The notes beneath the pieces are model-generated. The model had not been told where the DNA came from. It did not search any database and worked only from the letters and a program-made list of their open reading frames with translations. A stretch of DNA of 64,000 nucleotides. Origin: Candidatus Desulfobacillus denitrificans (GTDB taxonomy: Bacteria > Pseudomonadota > Gammaproteobacteria > Burkholderiales > Rhodocyclaceae). Both the position numbers and the translations under genes were made by a program. The stretch spans positions 310,001-374,000 of the forward strand of contig AP021857.1 in the NCBI GenBank assembly GCA_017347485.1, in the 5' to 3' direction. Of the stretch, positions 56,004 through 64,000 are shown piece after piece (within the stretch, counting starts at the first letter, position 1; each line of letters starts with the position of its first letter).

Positions 56004-56376
56004 CGTTTCTTCCCTCGCAGACGTAGAGTTCCACGGGCCGATTCTCCGCGCCGCCGGCCCGCTCCGCAAGCGGGCGGCAGCGGCCGTCGAAACACAATTC
56101 ATAGTCCGCCGTGAACGCCGAGTTCGCCAGCCGCAGCCGGGCCAGCGGCGCGGTCGCGGGGCGGTAGCGCCAGACGCCGTTCTCCAGCACGGCGCCGGCC
56201 GGCGGCTCCATGCCGGCGCCGCTGCCGCGGATGCGCGCCTCGACCAGTTCCAGCCGGCCGCCCGCCAGGCGCCAGTCTTCCTCCCAGCGAATCTTCTCGA
56301 TGGAATGCGTCCACGCCAGCGTGAAGGCGTCGACCGCCAGGGTCGTGACGAGCGCGCCGGCGGCCAGGCACAGCAT
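55993..56376 (-). CDS. DUF1850 protein
   Basis: A 127-residue protein with an N-terminal hydrophobic segment (LCLAAGALVTTLAVDAFTLAW) that could be a signal or anchor, then HSIEKIRWEEDWRLAGGRLELVEARIRGSGAGME, the DUF1850 hallmark (landmark near residues 24-57). DUF1850 genes usually accompany TAXI-TRAP transporters, as here, and are thought to assist them; no biochemical role is known. The start overlaps the permease stop. Confidence 0.85.
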   Translation of the reverse strand: MLCLAAGALVTTLAVDAFTLAWTHSIEKIRWEEDWRLAGGRLELVEARIRGSGAGMEPPAGAVLENGVWRYRPATAPLARLRLANSAFTADYELCFDGRCRPLAERAGGAENRPVELYVCEGRNDER

Positions 56377-58436
56377 CAGGAAAAGTCAGTCCGCGCGGCA
56401 CGGCGGCTGCGCCAGCCGTGCCAGCCGAGGAACAGCGCGGCGAGGACGAAGCCGATCTCGTCGGTGAGCGGGATGGCGGCGACGAGGAAGAAGGCCGCCG
56501 CCGCCGCGCACAGCCGCTCGAGCCAGTTGAGCGGCGCGAACAGGAAACCGATCGCCGCGGCGCCCCACAGGGCGATGGAAACCACCGCCTTGAAGACGAC
56601 GTAGGCGACCGCCGCCGCCGTCCAGTCGCCCTGCAGCATCAGCGCGTTGTCGTAGACGGCCATGTAGGGCACGACGAAGCCGGCGATGGCCACCTGCACC
56701 GCCTTGAAGCCGATCTTCATCGGCGACTCCTTGGCGATCGAGGAGGCGGCGAAGGCCGCCAGCGCCACCGGCGGCGTCAGGTCGGCCATGATGCCGAAAT
56801 AGAAGACGAACATGTGCGAGACGATCAGCGGCACGCCGAGCTTGAGCAGGGCGGGCGCGGCGATGGCGCTGGTGATGATGTAGTTGGGGATGGTCGGAAT
56901 GCCCATGCCGAGGATCAGGCAGACGACCATCGTCAGCACCAGCGAGAGGAACAGGCTCTTCTCGCCCACCTGCAGGATGAAGCCGGCGAAGCTGGAGGCG
57001 GCGCCCGTCAGCGTCAGGATGCCGATGATGACGCCGACCACGGCGCAGGCCACGCCGACCGGCAGCGCCTGCTTGGCGCCATCGACCAGGCTCATCCTGA
57101 TGGCGTGCAGGGTCTTGCGCCCGCCCTTGACGCCGAAGCAGGCGGCCACCAGCGTGGCGATGAGGGCGAGGATCGCGAGGATGCCCCACTTGGCGAAGGC
57201 CGAGGCGCCGAGGCCGACGGCAATCCAGAAGACGAAGCGGAAGGCCGTGCCGGAGATGCGCGCGGCGAGCGCCGCGCCGAGGATCAGGATGGCGGTGAGC
57301 GACAGGCCGACCATGCCGGCGAACATCGGCGTGAAGCCGTTGAAGAGCATCCACACCAGGGCGGCGAGCGGCAGCACCAGATACCAGCTCTCGCGCATGG
57401 CGCGCCAGGGGTTGGGGCACTGGTCCTTGGGCAGGCCGAGCAGGTTCGCCCGGCCGGCCTCGAGATGCACCATCCAGAAGGCGGTGACGTAGTAGAGGAT
57501 GGCCGGGATCGCCGCCGCCTTGACGATCTCGGCGTAGGGCACGTTGAGGTTCTCGGCCATGATGAAGGCCACCGCGCCCATCACCGGCGGCATGATCTGG
57601 CCGCCCATGCTGGAGGTCGCCTCCACGGCGCCGGCGAAGATGCCCGAATAGCCGAAGCGCTTCATCAGCGGGATGGTGAACTGGCCGGTGGTCAGCACGT
57701 TGGCGACGCCCGAGCCGGAGATGGTGCCCATCAGCGCCGAGGAGATCACCGACACCTTGGCCGGGCCGCCCTTGGTATGGCCGACGAAGCCGAGCGCCAG
57801 CGAATTGAACAGGTTGATCATGCCGGCGTGCTCGAGGAAGGCGCCGAACAGGATGAACAGGAAGATGTAGGTGGCCGACACCAGGGTCGGGATGCCGTAG
57901 ATGCCCTCGGTGCCGAAGCCGAGCTGGTCGACGATCTGCGCATAGCCGTAGCCGCGGTGGGCGATGGCCTCCGGCAGGTACTGGCCGAACAGCCCGAACA
58001 GGAGAAAGGCGCCGCAGACCAGCGGCAGGGCCAGGCCGAGAATGCGCCGCGCCGCCTCGAACACCAGCAGCACCATGATCGTGCCGACGACGAGGTCGGT
58101 CGCGGTCGGATCGCCGGCGCGCTGGATCAGCTCGCCCTCGAACACCCACTGGTAGAAACCCAGCGCGAAGCCGCCGCCAGCGAGCAGCCAGTCGTACCAC
58201 GGAATGCGCGAGAGCTTGCCGCGCGCGAACATCGGGTAGAGCAGGAAGGTGAGCAGCACCAGGAAGCTGACATGCAGCGAGCGCATCACCAGGCTGGAGA
58301 GCGGGTGGAAGGCGGCGACCACCAGCTGGTAGGTGGAGAAGGCCAGGGCGACGGCGACGACGAGCCGCATCGGCCCGTCGCCCAGCCGGCGCTGCACGCC
58401 GTGTTCGGAAAATTCGCTTTCGGCTTGCGCCATCAT
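56376..58436 (-). CDS. TRAP transporter fused permease (4TM-12TM type)
   Basis: About 686 residues with some 16-18 membrane segments. It joins the small (DctQ-like) and large (DctM-like) subunits. Blocks such as SGSGVANVLTTGQFTIPLMKR, SSMGGQIMPPVMGAVAFIM and MGIPTIPNYI are typical of TAXI-TRAP permeases. It imports an organic anion, substrate unknown, using the sodium or proton gradient with the TAXI receptor encoded upstream. I chose the ATG at 58436; one at 58451 adds five residues. The C-terminus RRAARTDFS is encoded by repeat copy m. Confidence 0.92.
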   Translation of the reverse strand: MMAQAESEFSEHGVQRRLGDGPMRLVVAVALAFSTYQLVVAAFHPLSSLVMRSLHVSFLVLLTFLLYPMFARGKLSRIPWYDWLLAGGGFALGFYQWVFEGELIQRAGDPTATDLVVGTIMVLLVFEAARRILGLALPLVCGAFLLFGLFGQYLPEAIAHRGYGYAQIVDQLGFGTEGIYGIPTLVSATYIFLFILFGAFLEHAGMINLFNSLALGFVGHTKGGPAKVSVISSALMGTISGSGVANVLTTGQFTIPLMKRFGYSGIFAGAVEATSSMGGQIMPPVMGAVAFIMAENLNVPYAEIVKAAAIPAILYYVTAFWMVHLEAGRANLLGLPKDQCPNPWRAMRESWYLVLPLAALVWMLFNGFTPMFAGMVGLSLTAILILGAALAARISGTAFRFVFWIAVGLGASAFAKWGILAILALIATLVAACFGVKGGRKTLHAIRMSLVDGAKQALPVGVACAVVGVIIGILTLTGAASSFAGFILQVGEKSLFLSLVLTMVVCLILGMGIPTIPNYIITSAIAAPALLKLGVPLIVSHMFVFYFGIMADLTPPVALAAFAASSIAKESPMKIGFKAVQVAIAGFVVPYMAVYDNALMLQGDWTAAAVAYVVFKAVVSIALWGAAAIGFLFAPLNWLERLCAAAAAFFLVAAIPLTDEIGFVLAALFLGWHGWRSRRAARTDFS
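56381..56405 (+). repeat. 25-bp dispersed repeat, copy m (3' end of TRAP permease gene)
   Basis: Full consensus ends. Antisense to the permease gene, it covers the last eight codons, ending 2 bp before the stop (56376-56378). Confidence 0.85.
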
Positions 58437-58503
58437 GTTTCCCATCGGCAAGAAAAAGGCCGTGCGCGGAAACCGGCACGGCCTGCGGATCGAAGCACGG
58501 CCC

Positions 58504-59454
58504 TTACTTGATCAGGCCGGCCTCGCGGTAGTACTTCTCGGCGCCCGGGTGCAGCGGCAGCGGCATGCCCTTGATGGCGTTCTCGCGCTTGATCGCCTTG
58601 GCGGCGGCGTGGGCGGCGACCATCTGGTCGAGGTTGTCGAACATCGACTTGGTCATGGCATACACCGTGTCGGCCGGCACGCCCTCGTGGGTGACGAGGA
58701 AGTTCGGGATTGCCACGGTGTGGGCGTCGGCGCTCTGGCCGGTGTAGGTGTTGGCCGGGATGGTCGCCGCCTGGTAGGCCGGGTCGCCGATCTTGGCGAT
58801 GACCTCGGCCGGGATCGGCACGATGACGATCTTCACGGCGGTGGCGAGGTCGCGCACGGCGGCGACGCCGAGGCCGGCCGAGATGAGCGTGGCGTCGAGC
58901 TGGCGGTTCTTCATCAGTTCCACCGATTCGCCGAAGGGCAGGTACTCCACCTTGCCGAGGTCCTGGTAGCTCAGGCCGGCGCCCTTGAGGATGGCGCGGG
59001 TGTTGAGCTCGGTGCCGGACTTCGGCGCGCCGACGGCGATGCGCTTGCCCTTCAGGTCGGCCAGGCTCCTGATGCCCGAATCGGCGCTGGCGACGAGATG
59101 GATGTAGTTCGAATAGATCGCCGCCACCCCGCGCAACTTGTTCAGCGGCGTCTTGAAGCCGGCTTCCGCGTCGCCTTTCCAGGCATCCGAGAGGGCGTCG
59201 CCGAGCGTGAAGGCGATCTCGCCGCGGCCGGCCTGCAGCAGGTTGAGGTTCTCGGCGCTGGCCTTGGTGGCCTGCACCGCCGTCTTGGCGCCGGGCAGGG
59301 CCTTGCCGTAGATCTGCGACAGCGACACGCCGAGCGGGTAGTACACGCCGCTGGTGCCGCCGGTGAGGACGTTGATGAACTGCTGCGCCTGGGCGGGCAG
59401 GGCGAGCAGCGCGCCGGCGGCCAGGGCGAGCAGGAAGCGGCTGGTTGGGTGCAT
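58504..59454 (-). CDS. TAXI-family TRAP transporter solute-binding protein
   Basis: A 316-residue periplasmic receptor. A signal peptide ends at PAQAQ; the mature chain begins FINVLTGGTSGVYYPLG, the TAXI signature, and carries LADLKGKRIAVGAPKSGTELNTRAIL (a ligand-loop landmark near residues 132-157). It delivers its ligand to the fused permease encoded next. TAXI proteins bind glutamate, aromatic acids or other organic acids; specificity cannot be told. The gap to the permease is 67 bp with no terminator. Confidence 0.92.
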   Translation of the reverse strand: MHPTSRFLLALAAGALLALPAQAQQFINVLTGGTSGVYYPLGVSLSQIYGKALPGAKTAVQATKASAENLNLLQAGRGEIAFTLGDALSDAWKGDAEAGFKTPLNKLRGVAAIYSNYIHLVASADSGIRSLADLKGKRIAVGAPKSGTELNTRAILKGAGLSYQDLGKVEYLPFGESVELMKNRQLDATLISAGLGVAAVRDLATAVKIVIVPIPAEVIAKIGDPAYQAATIPANTYTGQSADAHTVAIPNFLVTHEGVPADTVYAMTKSMFDNLDQMVAAHAAAKAIKRENAIKGMPLPLHPGAEKYYREAGLIK

Positions 59455-59508
59455 GGGGTCTCCTCCGTTCGTTTGGACTTGGAAAGCGGATTATAACGGC
59501 GCGCCGCC

Positions 59509-60090
59509 TCACTGCGGCTTGCCGAGCAGCGCCTCCTTGAGGTTGCCCTGCGCCGGCTTGTCGCCGATCCAGATGCGCAGCAGGGCATTGTAGAAATCCT
59601 CGCCGGGAATGTCGGCGCCCTGCTGCTTGCCGGCGATGGTCAGGCGGGTGCCGGCTTCGGGCAGGAAGTCGAGATGCACCACGGCGCCGGTCTTGACCTC
59701 GCCGGCGGCCACCATCGCCGCCTTCAACTGGTCGGCACGGGCCTTCAGCGCGGCGAATTCCGCCTCGCTGCTGTTGTTCTTCAGGCCGTCCATCAGCGCG
59801 TCGCTGAAATCCTCGGCGCCGACGTCGCGCACCAGCGCGATATGCACGCGCCGGACGCCTTTCTGCGCCAGCACGGCTTCGCCGGTGGCCGCCTTCGCCG
59901 GCAGGTAGAAGCCGATGACGTAGACCTTGAAGAAGACCTTGGTGCGCAGGCCGGCGCCGTTGAGCAGCAGTTCCGTGCCGCCGACCCTGGCCTTGTCCTC
60001 CAGCTTGACGCCGGCGACTTCCGCCGCGGAAGCCAGGCCGATGCCCAGTCCGCAGAGCAGGACGAACAGTGTTTGCGCGAATGCTTTCAT
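59509..60090 (-). CDS. Chalcone isomerase-like exported protein
   Basis: 193 residues with a signal peptide (cleavage near ASA). The mature part follows the bacterial chalcone-isomerase-like fold: LNGAGLRTKVFFKVYVIGFYLP early, and an FYNALLRIWIGDKPAQGNLKEALLG end. Plant chalcone isomerase activity is not expected; the bacterial family is of unknown, possibly lipid-related function. It sits between the hydratase-like lipoprotein and the TAXI receptor, same strand, with 10-bp spacing to the former. Confidence 0.85.
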   Translation of the reverse strand: MKAFAQTLFVLLCGLGIGLASAAEVAGVKLEDKARVGGTELLLNGAGLRTKVFFKVYVIGFYLPAKAATGEAVLAQKGVRRVHIALVRDVGAEDFSDALMDGLKNNSSEAEFAALKARADQLKAAMVAAGEVKTGAVVHLDFLPEAGTRLTIAGKQQGADIPGEDFYNALLRIWIGDKPAQGNLKEALLGKPQ

Positions 60091-60100
60091 GATGCCTCCC

Positions 60101-60943
60101 TTACTTGAAGCCGACCGACACGCCCGGGTTGCCGGGCAGGCCTTCGTAGGTGACGCTGACGCGCGTGCCGGGCTTGGTGAATTGCGGCGCCGTGAAGGAG
60201 CCGAGGCTGAGGATGTCGCCGGCGCGCAGCCTGCCGCCCGACCGCGCCAGGTCCTGCGCCATCCAGATCACGGCGTTGAGCGGATGGCCGAGGATGGCGG
60301 TGCCCGGCGCGCGGCCGAGCTCCTTGCCGTCCTGGTCGCGCATCACCACGGTCATCTTCGCCAGCGCGTCGGTCAGTTCGGGCGCGGCGGCGATCGGCTT
60401 GCCCAGCACGCCGAGGCGGGCGCCGACGTTGAAGGCCGTGATCACCGCGCCGCTGAGCGGCTGCTCCTTCGCCGTCACCAGGTCGGGCAGCTCGATGAAG
60501 GGGCGGACGCTCGACAGGTGCCGCATCACCTCGGCCGGCGTCTTCGCCTGGTTGATGCCCTCGTCCTTGACCACGACGACGATGTCGGCCTCGGAGAAGG
60601 GCACGGCGCCGAATTTCGCCGGCACCTCGACGCCTTCCTCGAGCAGCATCTTCTCCAGCAGCACGCCGCGCAGCGGATGGTTGACGCCGAAGCGCTGCTG
60701 CACCGCCGGGTTGGTGAGGCCGGCCTTGTAGCCGACCACCCGGCCCAGGCCGGGCATCAGCTCGGCGACGAGGCCGTCGCGGATGCGCTCGGCCTCGCCC
60801 ATGCTCATGTCCCTGGACAGGCCGGAAGTCGGCTGCAGGGCGTTGAAATTGGCGGCGAGCTGGCGGCTCTCCGGCGGCACCGTGGCGCAGGCGGCGAGGG
60901 CGAGGGCCGCGGCGAGCGAAACGAGCGTGGTGCGGATTTTCAT
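60101..60943 (-). CDS. Lipoprotein with 2-keto-4-pentenoate hydratase fold
   Basis: 280 residues. A lipoprotein signal (LALAACATV) precedes a domain of the fumarylacetoacetate-hydrolase/hydratase superfamily: GRVVGYKAGLTNP, RGVLLEKMLLEEG, AVPFSEADIVVVVKDEGIN, and LGHPLNAVIWMAQDLARSG near the C-terminus. Cytosolic members hydrate 2-keto-4-pentenoate in catechol breakdown, so an exported lipid-anchored form is unusual. Metal-binding acids appear retained (LLEKM, SEAD). It may act on a ligand linked to the neighbouring TRAP system; this is inference. Confidence 0.8.
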   Translation of the reverse strand: MKIRTTLVSLAAALALAACATVPPESRQLAANFNALQPTSGLSRDMSMGEAERIRDGLVAELMPGLGRVVGYKAGLTNPAVQQRFGVNHPLRGVLLEKMLLEEGVEVPAKFGAVPFSEADIVVVVKDEGINQAKTPAEVMRHLSSVRPFIELPDLVTAKEQPLSGAVITAFNVGARLGVLGKPIAAAPELTDALAKMTVVMRDQDGKELGRAPGTAILGHPLNAVIWMAQDLARSGGRLRAGDILSLGSFTAPQFTKPGTRVSVTYEGLPGNPGVSVGFK

Positions 60944-60972
60944 GGTTCCTCCTCCTGTTGTTGTTGAAATGC

Positions 60973-60997
60973 CGCCGTCCCGCGGCGACTGACTTTT
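60973..60997 (-). repeat. 25-bp dispersed repeat, copy n (after proA stop)
   Basis: Full consensus ends on the complement. It begins at the first base shared with the proA TAA stop (60997-60999) and fills much of the 53-bp gap to the hydratase-like lipoprotein. CGCCG and CGGCG within it can pair before ACTGACTTTTT. Confidence 0.85.
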
Positions 60998-62274
60998 TAC
61001 TGGCGGATTTCCCCGTTGCCCAGCACCACCCACTTCTGGCTGGTCAGCCCCTCCAGGCCGACCGGGCCGCGGGCGTGCAGCTTGTCCGTCGAGATGCCGA
61101 TCTCGGCGCCGAGGCCGTATTCGAAGCCGTCGGCGAAGCGCGTCGAGGCGTTCACCATCACCGAGGAGGAATCGACTTCGCGCAGGAAGCGCATCGCCCG
61201 CGTGTAGTCCTCGGTGACGATGGCGTCGGTGTGCTGCGAGGAATAGCGGTTGATGTGGGCGATGGCCTCGTCGACACCGGCGACGATTTTCACGGCGAGG
61301 ATGGCGGCGAGGTATTCCTCGTGCCAGTCCTGCTCGGTGGCCTCCTTCAGCCGGGCCGCCTCGATGCCGGCGCCGCGCAGGATCGCCAGCGACTCGGCGC
61401 AGCCGCGCAGCTCGACGCCCTTGCCGGCGAGGAGAGCGCCGAGGCGTGGCAGCAGCGACCCGGCGACGCCGCGCGCCACCAGCAGCGATTCCGCCGTGTT
61501 GCAGGTGCCGAGGCGCTGCGTCTTGGCGTTGTCGACGATGCGCATCGCCTTCTCCGGATCGGCGTCGTCGTCCACATAGACGTGGCAGTTGCCGTCGAGG
61601 TGCTTGATGACCGGGATGCGCGCCTCGTTGGAGATGCGCTCGATCAGCCCCTTGCCGCCGCGCGGCACGATGACATCGACGAACTCCTTCATGGTCACCA
61701 GCTCGCCGACGGCGGCGCGGTCGGTGGTGTCCACCACCTGCACGGCGGCGGCCGGCAGGCCGGCTTCGCGCAGGCCCTCGTGCACCAGGGCGGCCAGCGC
61801 GCGATTGCAGCGGATCGCCTCCGAGCCGCCGCGCAGGATGGCGGCGTTGCCGGCCTTCAGGCACAGGCCGGCGGCGTCGACGGTGACGTTGGGGCGCGCT
61901 TCATAAATGATGCCGATGACGCCGAGCGGTACGCGCATGCGGCCGACCTGGATGCCGCTCGGGCGGAACTTCAGCTCGCTGATCTCGCCGATGGGGTCGG
62001 CCAGCGCGGCGATCTGCTCGAGCCCCTCGGCCATCGCCGCCACCGACTTTTCGGACAGCGCGAGGCGGTCGAGCATGGCGTCGTCCAGGCCGGCGGCGCG
62101 CGCGGCGTCGAGGTCCTCGCGGTTGGCGGCGAGAAGCCGCGCGCTGTCGCGGCGGATGGCGGCGGCCATCGCCAGCAGGGCGCCGTTTCTGGCGTTGGTC
62201 GGGGCCCGCGCCATCGCCCGCGAGGCCTCGCGGGCCTGGCGGCCGAGCGACTGCATGTAGTCGCGGATATCCAT
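60997..62274 (-). CDS. proA: Gamma-glutamyl phosphate reductase
   Basis: Second step of proline synthesis. 425 residues of the aldehyde-dehydrogenase fold with the catalytic cysteine in [11 protein letters not shown], the NADPH segment [16 protein letters not shown] and [12 protein letters not shown]. The ATG at 62274 is preceded by a short tandem array of GCGGTNA-type repeats and no clear ribosome site. In relatives proA also follows holA; proB is not in the window. Confidence 0.96.
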   Translation of the reverse strand: MDIRDYMQSLGRQAREASRAMARAPTNARNGALLAMAAAIRRDSARLLAANREDLDAARAAGLDDAMLDRLALSEKSVAAMAEGLEQIAALADPIGEISELKFRPSGIQVGRMRVPLGVIGIIYEARPNVTVDAAGLCLKAGNAAILRGGSEAIRCNRALAALVHEGLREAGLPAAAVQVVDTTDRAAVGELVTMKEFVDVIVPRGGKGLIERISNEARIPVIKHLDGNCHVYVDDDADPEKAMRIVDNAKTQRLGTCNTAESLLVARGVAGSLLPRLGALLAGKGVELRGCAESLAILRGAGIEAARLKEATEQDWHEEYLAAILAVKIVAGVDEAIAHINRYSSQHTDAIVTEDYTRAMRFLREVDSSSVMVNASTRFADGFEYGLGAEIGISTDKLHARGPVGLEGLTSQKWVVLGNGEIRQ

Positions 62275-62283
62275 GGTGTGTAA

Positions 62284-62311
62284 GCGGTTAGCGGTGAGCG
62301 GTCAGCGGCAA
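62284..62311. repeat. Short tandem 7-bp repeat upstream of proA
   Basis: Four heptamers GCGGTTA, GCGGTGA, GCGGTCA, GCGGCAA in a row, followed by a fifth partial unit GCGATGG. They lie in the leader of proA, 10-37 bp before its start. Confidence 0.8.
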
Positions 62312-62331
62312 GCGATGGGGAATTGTACCCC

Positions 62332-63348
62332 TCAGCGCTGGCCGCTTGCCGACAGGCGCAGCGCCAGCTGGAGAAACTCGTCCCAGATGTCGCCCTGCAC
62401 CAGGCCCTTGATCATGCGGTCGATGCGCGCCGCGGCGAGCAGCGCCGCGCGCAGCCGCGGCGCGCGCAGCCGCGGCAGGGCGCGCTGCAGGGCGGCGGCG
62501 CGGCGGTCGTCGAAGACGCGCTCGGCGCGCAGCGCCGCGGCCAGCGGCCGTCCCTCGTCCTGCGCCGCGCGCAGAACCGCCAGGGTGCGGATCTCGCTGG
62601 CGAAGGCCCACAGCAGCAGCGGCGGCGCCACGTCCTCGCCGCGCAGGCCTTCCAGCAGGCGGGCGCAGCGGGCGGCGTCGCCTTCGAGCAGGGCGGCGCG
62701 CAGCTTGTCGACATCATAGCGCGCCACGTTCAGCACCGCATCCTCGACCTGGGCCAGCGTCAGCTTGCCGGGCGGATGCAGCAGGCCGAGCTTCTGGATC
62801 TCCTGGTGGGCGGCGAGCAGGTTGCCCTCGACGTGGGCGGCGATGAATTCCAGGGCGGCGCGTTCGGCGGACTGGCTTTGCCGTGCCAGGCGCAGCGCGA
62901 TCCAGTCGGGCAGCTCGGCCAGGCCCGGCGCATTCAGCTCGATCGCCACGCCGGCCTGCGACAGGGCATTGAACCAGCTGGTCTTGCGCGCGGCCCAGTC
63001 GAGCTGCGGCAGGGTGACCAGGGTCAGCACGCCGTCGGACAGGCGTTCGCAATAGCGCTGCAGGGCCTCGCCGCCGTCGCGGCCGGGCTTGCCGTTGGGA
63101 ATGCGCAGGTCGACCAGCTTGTTGCCGCCGAAGAGCGACATATTGCCGGCGGCGAGCATCAGCGCGTCCCACTTGAAGCCGGCGCCGGCGACCAGCACCT
63201 CGCGCTCGTCGTAGCCCTTCCTCCGCGCGGCGGCGCGGATGGCATCGCCCGCCTCGATCACCAGCAGCGGCTCGTCGCCGTGCAGGACGTAGAGCGGCGC
63301 CAGCGTTTTTTCGAGATGCGAGGTGAGCTGGTCGGCGCGCAGCTGCAT
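62332..63348 (-). CDS. holA: DNA polymerase III delta subunit
   Basis: Clamp-loader subunit that opens the beta clamp. 338 residues beginning MQLRADQLTSHLEKTLAPLY with the LYVLHGDEPLLV strand, SLFGGNKLVDLRIPNGKPG in the N-terminal domain and the helical C-terminal collar (RIDRMIKGLVQGDIWDEFLQL). No P-loop function, as expected for HolA. The gap to lptE is 18 bp; same strand as leuS–lptE. Confidence 0.94.
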   Translation of the reverse strand: MQLRADQLTSHLEKTLAPLYVLHGDEPLLVIEAGDAIRAAARRKGYDEREVLVAGAGFKWDALMLAAGNMSLFGGNKLVDLRIPNGKPGRDGGEALQRYCERLSDGVLTLVTLPQLDWAARKTSWFNALSQAGVAIELNAPGLAELPDWIALRLARQSQSAERAALEFIAAHVEGNLLAAHQEIQKLGLLHPPGKLTLAQVEDAVLNVARYDVDKLRAALLEGDAARCARLLEGLRGEDVAPPLLLWAFASEIRTLAVLRAAQDEGRPLAAALRAERVFDDRRAAALQRALPRLRAPRLRAALLAAARIDRMIKGLVQGDIWDEFLQLALRLSASGQR

Positions 63349-63366
63349 GGAGGTCGGGAGGGGAGA

Positions 63367-63849
63367 TTAGCCCTCGACCTTCGCGGCGGCCAGGCGGCGC
63401 ATCAGCTGCTGCACCATGTCGTTGCGCATGTCGCGGTAGAGCAGGGCTTCCTCGTGCCCCTTGGCCAGCACCTGGTCGTCGCTGAAGCTGATGTCGCGCA
63501 CCAGGACGATTTCCGTCGGCGCGATGTATTCCTTGCTCTTCAGGTCATGCACCTTGAAGGCCAGCCGGTAGCGCAGCTGGTATTCGCGCACGCGGCCGGC
63601 GGCGGACAGGCTGAGGATGACCTTCTCCTGCGCCTCGCCGAGCAGCGTGAACACCGCCTGGGCCTCTTGCGGCGTTTCGGGCAGCTGCGTGCCGCCCAGC
63701 GCCCGGATCTGGCGCTTGAGCAGGGCGCCCGTTTCCCAGGTGTCGGCGGGGACATACAGGCTGGCGAAGGGCAGCGGATGCGCGCCGCGCAGCTGGAAGC
63801 CGCAGGCGGCCAGCAGCAGGACGAGCACGAGGACAAATGACTTGCGCAT
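63367..63849 (-). CDS. lptE: LPS-assembly lipoprotein LptE
   Basis: Outer-membrane lipoprotein that plugs LptD in lipopolysaccharide export. 160 residues with lipobox LAAC and the family start GFQLRGAHPLPFASLYV. The remainder is a two-layer alpha/beta domain with low conservation. Identification rests on this start plus the leuS–lptE–holA order. leuS ends 12 bp upstream. Confidence 0.93.
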   Translation of the reverse strand: MRKSFVLVLVLLLAACGFQLRGAHPLPFASLYVPADTWETGALLKRQIRALGGTQLPETPQEAQAVFTLLGEAQEKVILSLSAAGRVREYQLRYRLAFKVHDLKSKEYIAPTEIVLVRDISFSDDQVLAKGHEEALLYRDMRNDMVQQLMRRLAAAKVEG

Positions 63850-63861
63850 GTTCCCTTTTCC

Positions 63862-64000
<139 letters not shown>

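Noticed and set aside
62856..62880. A degenerate repeat-like sequence in holA (CAAAGCCAGTC on the complement)
   Set aside because: The GTCAGTC core is broken and the ACGGCG end is absent; not distinguishable from chance.

Overview
The window is high-GC, densely coding chromosomal DNA of a Betaproteobacterium. The gene orders glnA–ntrB–ntrC, rpsU–yqeY–dnaG–rpoD, miaB–phoH–ybeY–corC–lnt, glyQ–glyS–gmhB–plsC and leuS–lptE–holA–proA, together with DUF4124 and DUF1850 proteins, fit a member of the Rhodocyclales or a relative. This placement is inferred from synteny and protein style, not from a database search. Nearly all genes are chromosomal core genes. I saw no prophage, insertion sequence, CRISPR array, rRNA operon or plasmid feature, and no gene-free stretch longer than about 260 bp.

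Layout. 1-6.2 kb: a cut membrane PAS/GGDEF protein, gluQRS, a CoA-binding protein, then clsB with its nuclease-family partner, and nadA. 6.2-14.2 kb: an uncharacterised pair (exported protein plus zinc-ribbon membrane protein), a rhodanese, glnA behind a sigma-54/NtrC promoter, a DUF4124 protein, ntrBC, and a lipoprotein that looks like an inactive M48 peptidase. 14.3-19.5 kb: birA, coaX, a DUF4139 protein, an orphan TrpB2 and a SPOR protein. 19.5-27.1 kb: the coaE–zapD–yacG–Nudix/ThiE–ATPase cluster, interrupted by two accessory inserts (an Xre regulator with two lipoproteins; an Xre–RES toxin–antitoxin pair), then mltA. 27.1-31.6 kb: a DHH phosphoesterase, an APH/P-loop kinase fusion, dsbC and a UbiH-type hydroxylase. 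31.7-46.8 kb, almost all plus strand: tRNA with anticodon CAT, miaB–phoH–ybeY–corC–lnt, an Mla-type lipid transporter, glyQS, gmhB, plsC, a YgjP-type metallopeptidase preceded by its apparently inactive paralogue, and gloA. 46.8-51.8 kb, minus strand: a tRNA-Ile2 candidate and the macromolecular-synthesis operon (rpsU, yqeY, dnaG, rpoD). 51.9-64 kb: tsaD, plsY, folB, ybaK, then a long minus-strand run leuS(partial)–lptE–holA–proA–hydratase-like lipoprotein–chalcone-isomerase-like protein–TAXI TRAP transporter–DUF1850–ogt–xerD.

The most striking unexplained signal is a dispersed 25-bp element. It starts with AAAAGTCAGTC, ends with ACGGCG and keeps constant internal spacing. I find twelve good and two weaker copies over the window, in both orientations. 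Several sit exactly at stop codons or gene junctions, one supplies the start of xerD, and others are absorbed into conserved genes such as coaX, glyS, lnt and tsaD. Its function is unknown to me; candidates are a DNA-binding or segregation site, an uptake-like signal, a 3'-end RNA signal, or a remnant of a very short mobile repeat.

Other points of interest are two probable pseudo-metallopeptidases, a signal-peptide-bearing hydratase-fold lipoprotein, an orphan TrpB2 with a palindrome next to its promoter, and inverted repeats around both Xre-type regulators.
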